Assembly: GCA_009784335.1 (NCBI GenBank) | Contig: WRBX01000059.1 | Coordinates: 1 to 5,123 of the forward strand | DNA from: Oscillospiraceae bacterium | GTDB taxonomy: Bacteria > Bacillota_A > Clostridia > Monoglobales > WRBX01 | Reading direction: 5' to 3' | DNA: 5,123 nucleotides | Shown here: positions 1-4,466 of the stretch, in pieces | Numbering within the stretch: position 1 is the stretch's first letter | Layout: each line of letters starts with the position of its first letter | Position numbers and translations under genes: made by a program | Notes under the pieces: model-generated | Databases searched by the model: none | What the model was told of the DNA's origin: nothing | Seen by the model: only the letters and a program-made list of their open reading frames with translations

Positions 1-312
1 ATTGTGGGCAGCCAGGCGATTTCCGATGAGGTTTTCGAGGGGTTTATGCGATGCGAATGCCTTGAAAGAAGCGTGCTCAAAAATGGGATTGACAAATGGA
101 TTTATCACATTACTTGGATTTTTGATTTGAACCAGCCATTTTGCTTTAAGTATATTAGAGATAAAGGTATAATCGATTTATTTATCGATAGATTTGATTA
201 TAAAAATCAGGAAACCATCGAAAGAATGAAAGCGATTCGGCAATGTGCCAATCGATTCATTCAAGAAAAAGTGGGAGAAAAGCATGAAAATTATGTTTAT
301 GGGAACGCCTGA
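1..312 (+). CDS. Hypothetical protein, C-terminal part (5' end outside window or GTG start at 4)
   Basis: The frame is open from the first base to a TGA at 310-312 and gives about 103 residues. I do not recognise the family. The product looks like a real soluble protein: it is rich in Ile, Phe, Lys, Arg and Asp, has aromatic stretches (WIYHITWIF, residues ~32-40) and has a basic helical C-terminus. No membrane segment or metal motif is evident. A GTG at 4 could be a start, but the upstream sequence needed to judge a ribosome binding site is missing, so the gene most likely begins outside the window. Its last 29 nt overlap fmt, which suggests co-transcription and translational coupling. The final residues (KHENYVYGNA) are simply the fmt start read in another frame. 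In many bacteria def (peptide deformylase) precedes fmt, but this sequence shows no deformylase motifs. Confidence 0.55.
   Translation: MVGSQAISDEVFEGFMRCECLERSVLKNGIDKWIYHITWIFDLNQPFCFKYIRDKGIIDLFIDRFDYKNQETIERMKAIRQCANRFIQEKVGEKHENYVYGNA
273..277 (+). promoter_or_regulatory. Ribosome binding site deciding the fmt start
   Basis: GGGAG ends 6 nt before the ATG at 284. An in-frame ATG at 245 lacks a purine-rich site at the right distance and would add 13 residues not seen in Fmt proteins. The start at 284 is therefore preferred, giving MKIMFMGTPE, the usual Fmt N-terminus. Confidence 0.7.
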
Positions 313-1264
313 AATCGCGATTCCCGCACTTGAAATATTGCATAAAAAGCATGAAATATGCGCAATCGTAACGCAAGCCGATAAGCCCCGCGGCCGCGGC
401 CACAAGCTCACCCCAACTCCGGTCGCCCTCTGGGGAGAAGCGCATAATATCCCGGTTATCAAGCCTGCAACACTCGTAGGGGACACCGCCCTCGGTCGCC
501 CGTGCATCGAAGGCAATTCCCCCGATATCGTAGGGTACGCCGTCCCGGGCGTCCCGTCTTCGAAGGATAACCCCAACAGTGTAGGGGCGAACAGTGTTCG
601 CCCGCACTTCGAAGAACAACATTCAAACCAGCCATTTCTCCCCAATATTCAACAATATGCCCCCGATATCATCGTCGTTGTCGCCTATGGCAAAATTCTG
701 CCAAAATATATCCTCGATTTCCCCCAAAAGTGCATCAATATTCATTTTTCGCTATTGCCTAAATATCGCGGCGCCGCACCTGTTCAGCGCGCCATCCAAA
801 ATGGCGAGGTTGAGACCGGCGTGTGCTCCATGCTTATGGATGAGGGGCTCGACACCGGTGATATATTGCACACCATAAAAACTCCTATTTTAGAGGGCGA
901 AACCAGCGGCGAACTCTTCAATAGATTGGCATTTATCGGCGCAGAATGCGTAGATTATACACTCGACAATTTGGAAAGCATTATTCCTTTACAACAAGAT
1001 GACGAAAGCGCAACTTATGCGCCTATGCTCACAAAACAAGAGAGTTTTATCGACTTTGAAAAAGCTCCAAAAGAAATCATCAATCATATCAGAGCTTTCA
1101 ATCCCCACCCAGTCGCCCGAATGTACCACGGCGACGATATCCTAAAAGTTTTCTCAGCTCAGATAAACAACGATAATGAGCTGCAAATCCTAGAAGTCCA
1201 ACCACCTAATAAAGCAAAAATGCTTTACAGTGATTTTTTGCGAGGCAAAAAATCAAGTGGTTAG
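284..1264 (+). CDS. fmt: Methionyl-tRNA formyltransferase with an in-frame repeat insert
   Basis: Transfers a formyl group from 10-formyl-tetrahydrofolate to Met-tRNA(fMet) in the cytoplasm for translation initiation. The product is 326 residues. Family hallmarks are the N-terminal MGTPE strand, the tRNA-contact loop KPRGRGHKLTP (residues 34-44), VVVAYGKILP (131-140), the catalytic set N152, H154 and D190 (INIHFSLLPKYRGAAP and DEGLDTGD), and the C-terminal AFNPHP and LEVQPPNKAKM. Two features are odd. Residues 65-114 are absent from normal Fmt and are encoded by three tandem units of a GC-rich dispersed repeat. In addition, about 20 residues of the C-terminal tRNA-binding domain, between KVFSAQ and LQILEVQ, seem missing compared with the E. 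coli protein as I recall it. All catalytic residues are present, so the enzyme may still work. The insert lies in the link between L64 and the AYG strand. The gene overlaps the upstream ORF by 29 nt and converges on nth. Confidence 0.93.
   Translation: MKIMFMGTPEIAIPALEILHKKHEICAIVTQADKPRGRGHKLTPTPVALWGEAHNIPVIKPATLVGDTALGRPCIEGNSPDIVGYAVPGVPSSKDNPNSVGANSVRPHFEEQHSNQPFLPNIQQYAPDIIVVVAYGKILPKYILDFPQKCINIHFSLLPKYRGAAPVQRAIQNGEVETGVCSMLMDEGLDTGDILHTIKTPILEGETSGELFNRLAFIGAECVDYTLDNLESIIPLQQDDESATYAPMLTKQESFIDFEKAPKEIINHIRAFNPHPVARMYHGDDILKVFSAQINNDNELQILEVQPPNKAKMLYSDFLRGKKSSG
476..625 (+). repeat. Family B repeat: three tandem units inside fmt
   Basis: Three units begin with GTAGGG at 476, 530 and 581, so they are 54, 51 and about 45 nt long, all multiples of three. 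Each has a GC-rich palindrome followed by a linker of the (T)TCGAAGG..A.CCCC type. The third unit contains a perfect 9-bp inverted repeat (585-593 with 595-603 around g594). In the fmt frame each unit begins with Val-Gly: VGDTALGRPCIEG, VGYAVPGVPSSKD and VGANSVRPHFEEQ. The same family occurs between genes at 3714-3797 and, inverted, at about 3838-3868. Removing 150 nt restores the normal Fmt spacing. Confidence 0.85.
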
Positions 1265-1310
1265 CATTTAGGGATTAGGGGTTAGAATGAATGTAGTCTC
1301 TTCGAAGAAA
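1265..1310. other. Convergent gap between fmt and nth, no clear terminator
   Basis: After the fmt stop there is a short run of TTAGGG-like words (TTTAGGGATTAGGGGTTAG, 1267-1285) and a 10-bp palindrome TCTTCGAAGA (1300-1309). No hairpin with a following T-run was found on either strand. Confidence 0.5.
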
Positions 1311-1312
1311 TT

Positions 1313-1352
1313 GAAATCCGCGATAATCCGTTAATCCGCGTCATCCGCGTTC
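1313..1352 (+). repeat. Family A repeat fragment (ATCCGCG variant) at the nth 3' end
   Basis: Contains a series of ATCCG words (ATCCGCG at 1316, ATCCGTT at 1326, ATCCGCGTCATCCGCGTT at 1335-1352) in the same arrangement as the ATCTGTG words of the copies at 2258-2402, 3645-3707 and 4421-4466. On the minus strand it supplies the last codons and the TGA stop of nth. Confidence 0.6.
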
Positions 1353-1970
1353 AAAATAATATTCGCAATAAGATTGAAGCTCGCATATTTCGCACCTCGG
1401 CCGCCTCGCATCGCACACATCCCGCCCAAAATGCACAATTCTATGGCACATTTTCGTGCTATGCTCCAGCGGAATAATCGCCCGCAAATCTCGCTCAACT
1501 ATATCGGGGTTCTTAGAATTCGTCCACCCAAGCCTGCCGGAAATCCGAATCACATGCGTATCGCAAACATAGCTCGGCAAGCCAAAAACATCGCCGAGAA
1601 TAATATTCGCCGTCTTGCGCCCCACTCCGGCCAGGCTAGTCAAATCTGCCATATTATCAGGCACTTCGCCGCCAAATCGCTCCCGAATTGCCTTGGCGCA
1701 CGCAATAATATTCGCTGCTTTGCTCCTGAAAAATCCCAGCGAATGCAGGATTTTCTCCACATCGGTCCCATCCGCCGCCGCCAATTCCGCCGCTGTAGGA
1801 TACTTTCCAAACAGCGCAGGAGTGACCATATTTACCCGCTTATCCGTAGTTTGAGCCGATAAAATCACCGCAATCAGCAGCTGAAACGGCGACTCAAAAT
1901 CAAGGCTACACTCGGCCTCGGGATACATCTCACTCAAAATCCTAATAATCTCACTCGTATTCTTCCGCAT
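1341..1970 (-). CDS. nth: Endonuclease III (DNA glycosylase/AP lyase)
   Basis: Base-excision repair enzyme that removes oxidised pyrimidines and cleaves the abasic site by its lyase activity. The 209 residues match the usual ~210. Visible features are the conserved SAQTTDKRVN (38-47), the helix-hairpin-helix LAGVGRKTA with catalytic Lys119, the catalytic Asp137 in CDTHV, and the [4Fe-4S] motif C186-x6-C193-x2-C196-x5-C202. I chose the ATG at 1970, which has GGAG 7 nt upstream. A GTG two codons earlier (1976) has AGGAGG 9 nt upstream and is a close alternative. The longer open frame reaching 2087 is only the shadow of the upstream gene. The start overlaps the stop of the upstream small gene by 20 nt, indicating an operon with translational coupling. 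The final Arg-Gly-stop is contributed by a dispersed repeat, leaving a short tail after the cluster. Confidence 0.95.
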   Translation of the reverse strand: MRKNTSEIIRILSEMYPEAECSLDFESPFQLLIAVILSAQTTDKRVNMVTPALFGKYPTAAELAAADGTDVEKILHSLGFFRSKAANIIACAKAIRERFGGEVPDNMADLTSLAGVGRKTANIILGDVFGLPSYVCDTHVIRISGRLGWTNSKNPDIVERDLRAIIPLEHSTKMCHRIVHFGRDVCDARRPRCEICELQSYCEYYFERG

Positions 1971-2193
1971 ATTCACACTCCGGTTCCTCCTGATTTTCCT
2001 CCTCAACCGGCTCATCCTCATAACCCGCACCGCCCGAAAACCCGCTATCTTCATCATATTCCTCATTATTATAACTCGAGCAATCATAAAAAGAATCAGT
2101 GCCGCAGACTAAATTCGCCCGCCGCTCAAAAACCCGCTTGCCCGCCAGCCCGCAGTAATTATCGTCATCCGCCGCCTCTAAATAAGGGCACAT
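1951..2193 (-). CDS. Small cysteine-rich protein with acidic tail, upstream of nth
   Basis: An 80-residue protein that I cannot assign to a named family. Residues 1-40 form a compact cysteine domain with C2-P-Y-L, C14, C30 and C38, i.e. C-x11-C-x15-C-x7-C, which suggests zinc or iron-sulphur binding. Residues ~41-80 are strongly acidic and low in complexity (many Glu, Asp, Tyr and Gly, with a fifth Cys at 73) and are probably disordered. I chose the ATG at 2193, which has GAGG 8 nt upstream. The GTG at 2202 overlaps that ribosome site and is unlikely. The end overlaps the nth start by 20 nt, so the two genes are probably co-transcribed from the promoter at 2212-2239. The function is unknown. 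A role near DNA repair is only suggested by position. Confidence 0.75.
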   Translation of the reverse strand: MCPYLEAADDDNYCGLAGKRVFERRANLVCGTDSFYDCSSYNNEEYDEDSGFSGGAGYEDEPVEEENQEEPECEYAEEYE

Positions 2194-2211
2194 TTTCCCC
2201 ACCTCAAAGCT

Positions 2212-2239
2212 ATTGTATCAAAAAACTTGCCAATGTCAA
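2212..2239 (-). promoter_or_regulatory. Sigma-A-type promoter for the small-protein/nth operon
   Basis: On the minus strand there is a perfect -35 TTGACA (2234-2239), a 16-nt spacer and -10 TACAAT (2212-2217). The expected start is near 2205, only about 12 nt before the ATG, so the leader would begin almost at its GAGG ribosome site. Confidence 0.65.
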
Positions 2240-2256
2240 AAGTTATAACCTATAAT
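2227..2256 (+). promoter_or_regulatory. Sigma-A-type promoter for glyA
   Basis: -35 TTGCCA (2227-2232), an 18-nt spacer and a perfect -10 TATAAT (2251-2256). The predicted start near 2263 falls at the left end of the palindromic repeat, so the whole element would be in the glyA leader (about 155 nt). It overlaps the divergent nth-operon promoter at 2227-2239. Confidence 0.65.
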
Positions 2257-2257
2257 G

Positions 2258-2402
2258 ATTTAGCACACAGATGACACAGATTGCCTTCGGCAATCACAGA
2301 TCTTCACAGATTTTGTTTTAACGCTCTCGCGTTAAAACATTTTTAAAAAAATTATCTGTGTAAATCTGTGCGCGAAGCGTCTGTGTCATCTGTGTGCTAA
2401 AT
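2258..2402. repeat. Family A repeat: 145-bp composite inverted repeat upstream of glyA
   Basis: The outer 23 bp (2258-2280 and 2380-2402) are perfect inverted repeats, starting ATTTAGCACACAGAT on the left. Each arm carries CACAGAT/ATCTGTG words plus a nested mini-palindrome: GATTGCC-TTC-GGCAATC (2279-2295) on the left and CGC-GAA-GCG (2371-2379) on the right. The centre is a perfect 10-bp stem GTTTTAACGC (2315-2324) pairing with 2329-2338 around TCTC, followed by ATTTTT. The element ends 16 nt before the glyA ATG and contains no ORF. Confidence 0.9.
2315..2345 (+). terminator. Possible attenuator-like hairpin in the glyA leader
   Basis: A 10-bp perfect stem (2315-2324 / 2329-2338, loop TCTC) is followed by ATTTTTT, giving a weak intrinsic-terminator shape in the predicted glyA leader. 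It could equally be just the core of the repeat element. Confidence 0.3.
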
Positions 2403-2418
2403 AGAAAAGAGTGATGTA

Positions 2419-3648
2419 ATGCATAATTCTTTAAAAGAAGTGGATATTGATATTTACAATGCAATAGAGCAAGAGCTGGCCCGCCAGCAGAATAAAATCG
2501 AGCTGATTGCCTCGGAAAACTTTGTTTCCAAGGCGGTTTTGGAAGCTCAGGGCAGTGTGCTCATCAATAAATATGCCGAAGGCTACCCGGGCCGCCGCTA
2601 TTATGGCGGCTGTGAGTGTGTTGATATTGCCGAAAATTTGGCCATCGCGCGCGCCAAGGAGCTATTTGGCGCCGAGCATGCCAATGTGCAGCCGCATTCC
2701 GGCTCGCAGGCAAACACCGCGCTTTATATGGCGTTTTTGAAACCGGGCGACACTGTGCTGGGCATGGATCTCACCGCCGGCGGCCACCTCACCCACGGCA
2801 GCCCCGTCAATATCTCCGGCCTGCTCTATAATTTCATCCCCTACGGCGTCAAGGCCGATACTCATAAAATCGATTATGATGAAGTCCGCCGCCTTGCGAT
2901 AGAACATAAACCCAAAATGATTGTCGCCGGCGCTTCAGCCTATCCGCGCGCCATTGATTTCAAGTTTTTCGGCGATATTGCCAAGGAAATCGGCGCTTAC
3001 TTGATGGTGGATATGGCGCATATCGCAGGCCTCGTCGCCGCCGGCTTGCACCAAAACCCCGTGCCCTATGCCGATTTTGTCACCACAACCACCCATAAAA
3101 CCCTCCGCGGCCCCAGAGGCGGCATGATTCTCTGCAAAGCCGAGTATGCCAAGACCATCGATAAAGCGATTTTCCCCGGCATCCAAGGCGGCCCGCTGAT
3201 GCATGTGATTGCCGCAAAAGCTGTTAGCTTCAAAGAAGCGCTCGCGCCTGAATTTAAGGATTATCAGGTGCAGATTCTTAAAAATGCCAAAGCTATGTCC
3301 GCGCGGTTTATCCAAAACGGCATCGACCTGGTTTCCGGCGGCACCGATAATCATCTCATGCTCATCGACCTAACAAAAAAAGGCCTCACAGGCAAGGATT
3401 TGGAGCATAAGCTCGATGAATGCGGCATCACGGTAAACAAAAATAGCGTGCCAAACGAAACGCAAAGCTTTCTTGTTACCTCCGGCATCCGCATTGGTAC
3501 CCCCGCCATCACCACCTGCGGAATGAAGGAGGAAGAATCCGAAAAAATCGCCGATTTGATTACCATGATTATCGAGGATTATGAGGGGAATAAGCCGAAA
3601 GTGATATCAGAAGTAAAAATTTTATGCGATGCATTTCCTTTATATTAG
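2419..3648 (+). CDS. glyA: Serine hydroxymethyltransferase
   Basis: PLP enzyme that converts serine and tetrahydrofolate to glycine and 5,10-methylene-tetrahydrofolate, the main cytoplasmic source of one-carbon units. The 409 residues are close to the usual 410-420. Visible features are [10 protein letters not shown] (28-37), [10 protein letters not shown] (55-64), SGSQAN (94-99) for PLP phosphate contact, HLTHG (123-127), D198 and H201 in VDMAHIAG, the Schiff-base Lys227 in [14 protein letters not shown], the glycine-rich GIQGGP (254-259), R358 in SGIRIGTPA for the substrate carboxylate, and the family-typical C-terminus CDAFPLY. The ATG at 2419 gives the normal N-terminus, although its ribosome site (AAAGAG, 2406-2411) is modest. 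The TAG stop lies inside the left end of a dispersed repeat. It is transcribed alone, divergently from the nth operon. Confidence 0.97.
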   Translation: MHNSLKEVDIDIYNAIEQELARQQNKIELIASENFVSKAVLEAQGSVLINKYAEGYPGRRYYGGCECVDIAENLAIARAKELFGAEHANVQPHSGSQANTALYMAFLKPGDTVLGMDLTAGGHLTHGSPVNISGLLYNFIPYGVKADTHKIDYDEVRRLAIEHKPKMIVAGASAYPRAIDFKFFGDIAKEIGAYLMVDMAHIAGLVAAGLHQNPVPYADFVTTTTHKTLRGPRGGMILCKAEYAKTIDKAIFPGIQGGPLMHVIAAKAVSFKEALAPEFKDYQVQILKNAKAMSARFIQNGIDLVSGGTDNHLMLIDLTKKGLTGKDLEHKLDECGITVNKNSVPNETQSFLVTSGIRIGTPAITTCGMKEEESEKIADLITMIIEDYEGNKPKVISEVKILCDAFPLY

Positions 3649-3707
3649 CACACAGATGCGCTAACGCGCATACACAGACGTTTCGCGCACAGATTAACAC
3701 AGATTTT
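3645..3707 (-). repeat. Family A repeat: single arm at the glyA 3' end
   Basis: Starts TTAGCACACAGATG and supplies the glyA TAG stop (3646-3648). On the minus strand it matches the right arm of the 2258-2402 element, including the nested CGTTTCGCG palindrome (3679-3687, counterpart of CGCGAAGCG). It also has an extra perfect hairpin ATGCGC-taac-GCGCAT (3656-3671) where the other copies have a single base. Confidence 0.85.
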
Positions 3708-3713
3708 GGTTTT

Positions 3714-3797
3714 GTAGCGGCGGCATTCTGCCGCCATGCTTCGAAGGATTACCCCAACATCGTAGGGCCCGCCGCCCTCGGCCGCTCGCATGGGAAA
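3714..3797 (+). repeat. Family B repeat: two tandem intergenic units
   Basis: Units begin with GTAG at 3714 and 3762 (48-nt period). The first has a perfect 7-bp hairpin GGCGGCA-TTC-TGCCGCC (3719-3735) and the linker TTCGAAGGATTACCCCAACA (3740-3759), nearly identical to the linker at 559-578 inside fmt. The second is GTAGGGCCCGCCGCCCTCGG followed by a degraded end. Confidence 0.85.
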
Positions 3798-3837
3798 AAT
3801 AGCAGTTAAGTTCAGTATTATGTGCCGTGGGGTATGC

Positions 3838-3868
3838 TCGGCCGGGCGGCCCAGTGGTCCGCCCCTAC
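3838..3868 (-). repeat. Family B repeat: one inverted unit
   Basis: On the minus strand it reads TTGTAGGGGCGGACC followed by the complementary half of a near-perfect palindrome (GGGCGG 3844-3849 with CCGCCC 3859-3864). It is the same GTAGGGGC unit as in fmt but points the other way, toward the two units at 3714-3797. Confidence 0.75.
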
Positions 3869-3886
3869 AAAGCCAAATCCCCCAAC

Positions 3887-3925
3887 TTTACACAAACTTA
3901 ACAAAAATTTTACACAATCTTAACA
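3887..3925 (+). promoter_or_regulatory. Pho-box-like operator: four hexamers at exact 11-bp spacing
   Basis: TTTACA (3887), TTAACA (3898), TTTACA (3909) and TTAACA (3920) each start 11 nt after the previous one, with 5-nt spacers. This matches the PhoP site of Bacillus (TT[A/T/C]ACA repeats with about 5-nt gaps), as I know it. Other OmpR/PhoB-family regulators also use 11-bp phased repeats. It lies 18 nt upstream of a TTGACA -35 box, so it probably controls the gene at 3996. Confidence 0.6.
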
Positions 3926-3943
3926 TAACTGCCTAAAATTTAC

Positions 3944-3973
3944 TTGACAAATTAACAATTCATATGCTAATGT
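3944..3973 (+). promoter_or_regulatory. Promoter for the 127-residue membrane protein
   Basis: A perfect -35 TTGACA (3944-3949) is followed by an imperfect -10: either GCTAAT (3966-3971, 16-nt spacer) or TAATGT (3968-3973, 18-nt spacer) with an extended TG at 3965-3966. A strong -35 with a weak -10 is compatible with activator-dependent expression. Confidence 0.55.
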
Positions 3974-3981
3974 GGTTTTAT

Positions 3982-3987
3982 AAGGAG
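3982..3987 (+). promoter_or_regulatory. Ribosome binding site deciding the start at 3996
   Basis: AAGGAG ends 8 nt before the ATG at 3996. The in-frame GTG at 3987 overlaps this site and is rejected as a start. Confidence 0.8.
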
Positions 3988-3995
3988 TGATAAAC

Positions 3996-4379
3996 ATGGC
4001 AAAAAGTGAAAACAGAATTAAAGTTGAAAAAGAGATTGATAACGAAATCTATTCTAACGAAAGTCTTAGAAAAGTTTTGTCTTCCTTCGACGACTCAAAA
4101 GATAAGGACAAAGCCTATTTAGCAATTAAGCAAACTATGACACAGCATAAGATGAAATATTCATTAAGAAGAGTAATAAAACTTGGTACTCTTACTTTGG
4201 GGCTTTTTGTTGGATCTTTTCTTCCACCTACAAGTAGCCCTCTCAGAACTGTACTGAATGTTTCAACGATTCTTAGTACTCTAGCAACTGGGGGCACAGG
4301 CATAAGATACAGCAACCTAAAAGACGAACGAGACGAAAATACATATAAAATCAGTAGATTAGAATTACCATCAAAATAG
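3996..4379 (+). CDS. Small AT-rich putative two-pass membrane protein, unknown function
   Basis: A 127-residue protein of no family I recognise. Residues 1-59 are charged and probably helical, rich in Lys, Glu, Asp and Ser (for example FDDSKDKDKA, 31-40). Two hydrophobic stretches follow: about 60-77 (VIKLGTLTLGLFVGSFLP) and about 86-104 (VLNVSTILSTLATGGTGIR), linked by a short PPTSSP turn. A charged tail of about 23 residues ends the protein. By the positive-inside rule, the RR and K before the first stretch suggest both ends are cytoplasmic. The gene has its own promoter, a strong AAGGAG site and a downstream hairpin, so it is a single-gene unit. Base composition is clearly more AT-rich than in glyA or the spoIIQ-like gene, which hints at acquisition from elsewhere. 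The upstream Pho-box-like array suggests control by a response regulator. Confidence 0.7.
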   Translation: MAKSENRIKVEKEIDNEIYSNESLRKVLSSFDDSKDKDKAYLAIKQTMTQHKMKYSLRRVIKLGTLTLGLFVGSFLPPTSSPLRTVLNVSTILSTLATGGTGIRYSNLKDERDENTYKISRLELPSK

Positions 4380-4396
4380 AGAGTTTAACAAATTTT

Positions 4397-4422
4397 AAAC
4401 CCAGCACAATCGTGCTGGGTTT
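4397..4422. terminator. Hairpin between convergent genes, probable bidirectional terminator
   Basis: Perfect 11-bp stem AAACCCAGCAC (4397-4407) with GTGCTGGGTTT (4412-4422) around AATC. It begins 17 nt after the stop at 4379. The arms end in A and T triplets rather than a long T-run, so termination may be moderate. It lies between the convergent membrane-protein and spoIIQ-like genes. Confidence 0.7.
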
Positions 4423-4466
4423 ATCCGTGCAAATCCGTCAAAAACCGTGTCATCTATATGCTAAAC
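4421..4466 (+). repeat. Family A repeat: diverged single arm beside the spoIIQ-like gene
   Basis: Reads ATCCGTGCAAATCCGT (4423-4438), then CGTGTCATCTATATGCTAAA (4446-4465), matching the right arm of the 2258-2402 element with CTGTG to CCGTG changes and no nested hairpin. It stops one base before the complement of the spoIIQ-like TAG stop (4467-4469). Confidence 0.7.

Noticed and set aside
178..645. Minus-strand open frames (178-645 and 257-622) opposite the start of fmt
   Set aside because: They are antisense to a clearly conserved gene, show no recognisable protein pattern, and stay open mainly because of the GC-rich repeat insert.
1267..1285. Telomere-like TTAGGG repeats
   Set aside because: Only two or three imperfect words inside a bacterial intergenic gap; likely a fragment of a common dispersed repeat.
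1374..1862. Plus-strand frames opposite nth
   Set aside because: Shadows of nth: low-complexity Arg/Pro/Ala translation with no ribosome site.
2194..2202. Longer start (GTG at 2202) for the cysteine-rich protein
   Set aside because: It overlaps the GAGG ribosome site, whereas the ATG at 2193 has ideal spacing.
2258..2402. CRISPR array (repeated CACAGAT words)
   Set aside because: Repeats are short, inverted and unevenly spaced, with no unique spacers of constant length.
2263..2418. Glycine or tetrahydrofolate riboswitch in the glyA leader
   Set aside because: The leader is fully explained by the palindromic repeat, and I could not find the conserved core of either riboswitch.
2662..3566. 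Minus-strand frames opposite glyA
   Set aside because: Antisense to the conserved enzyme, with no domain features.
3624..3809. A 61-residue plus-strand frame spanning the glyA end and the repeats
   Set aside because: Consists of out-of-frame glyA plus repeat DNA, with no ribosome site.
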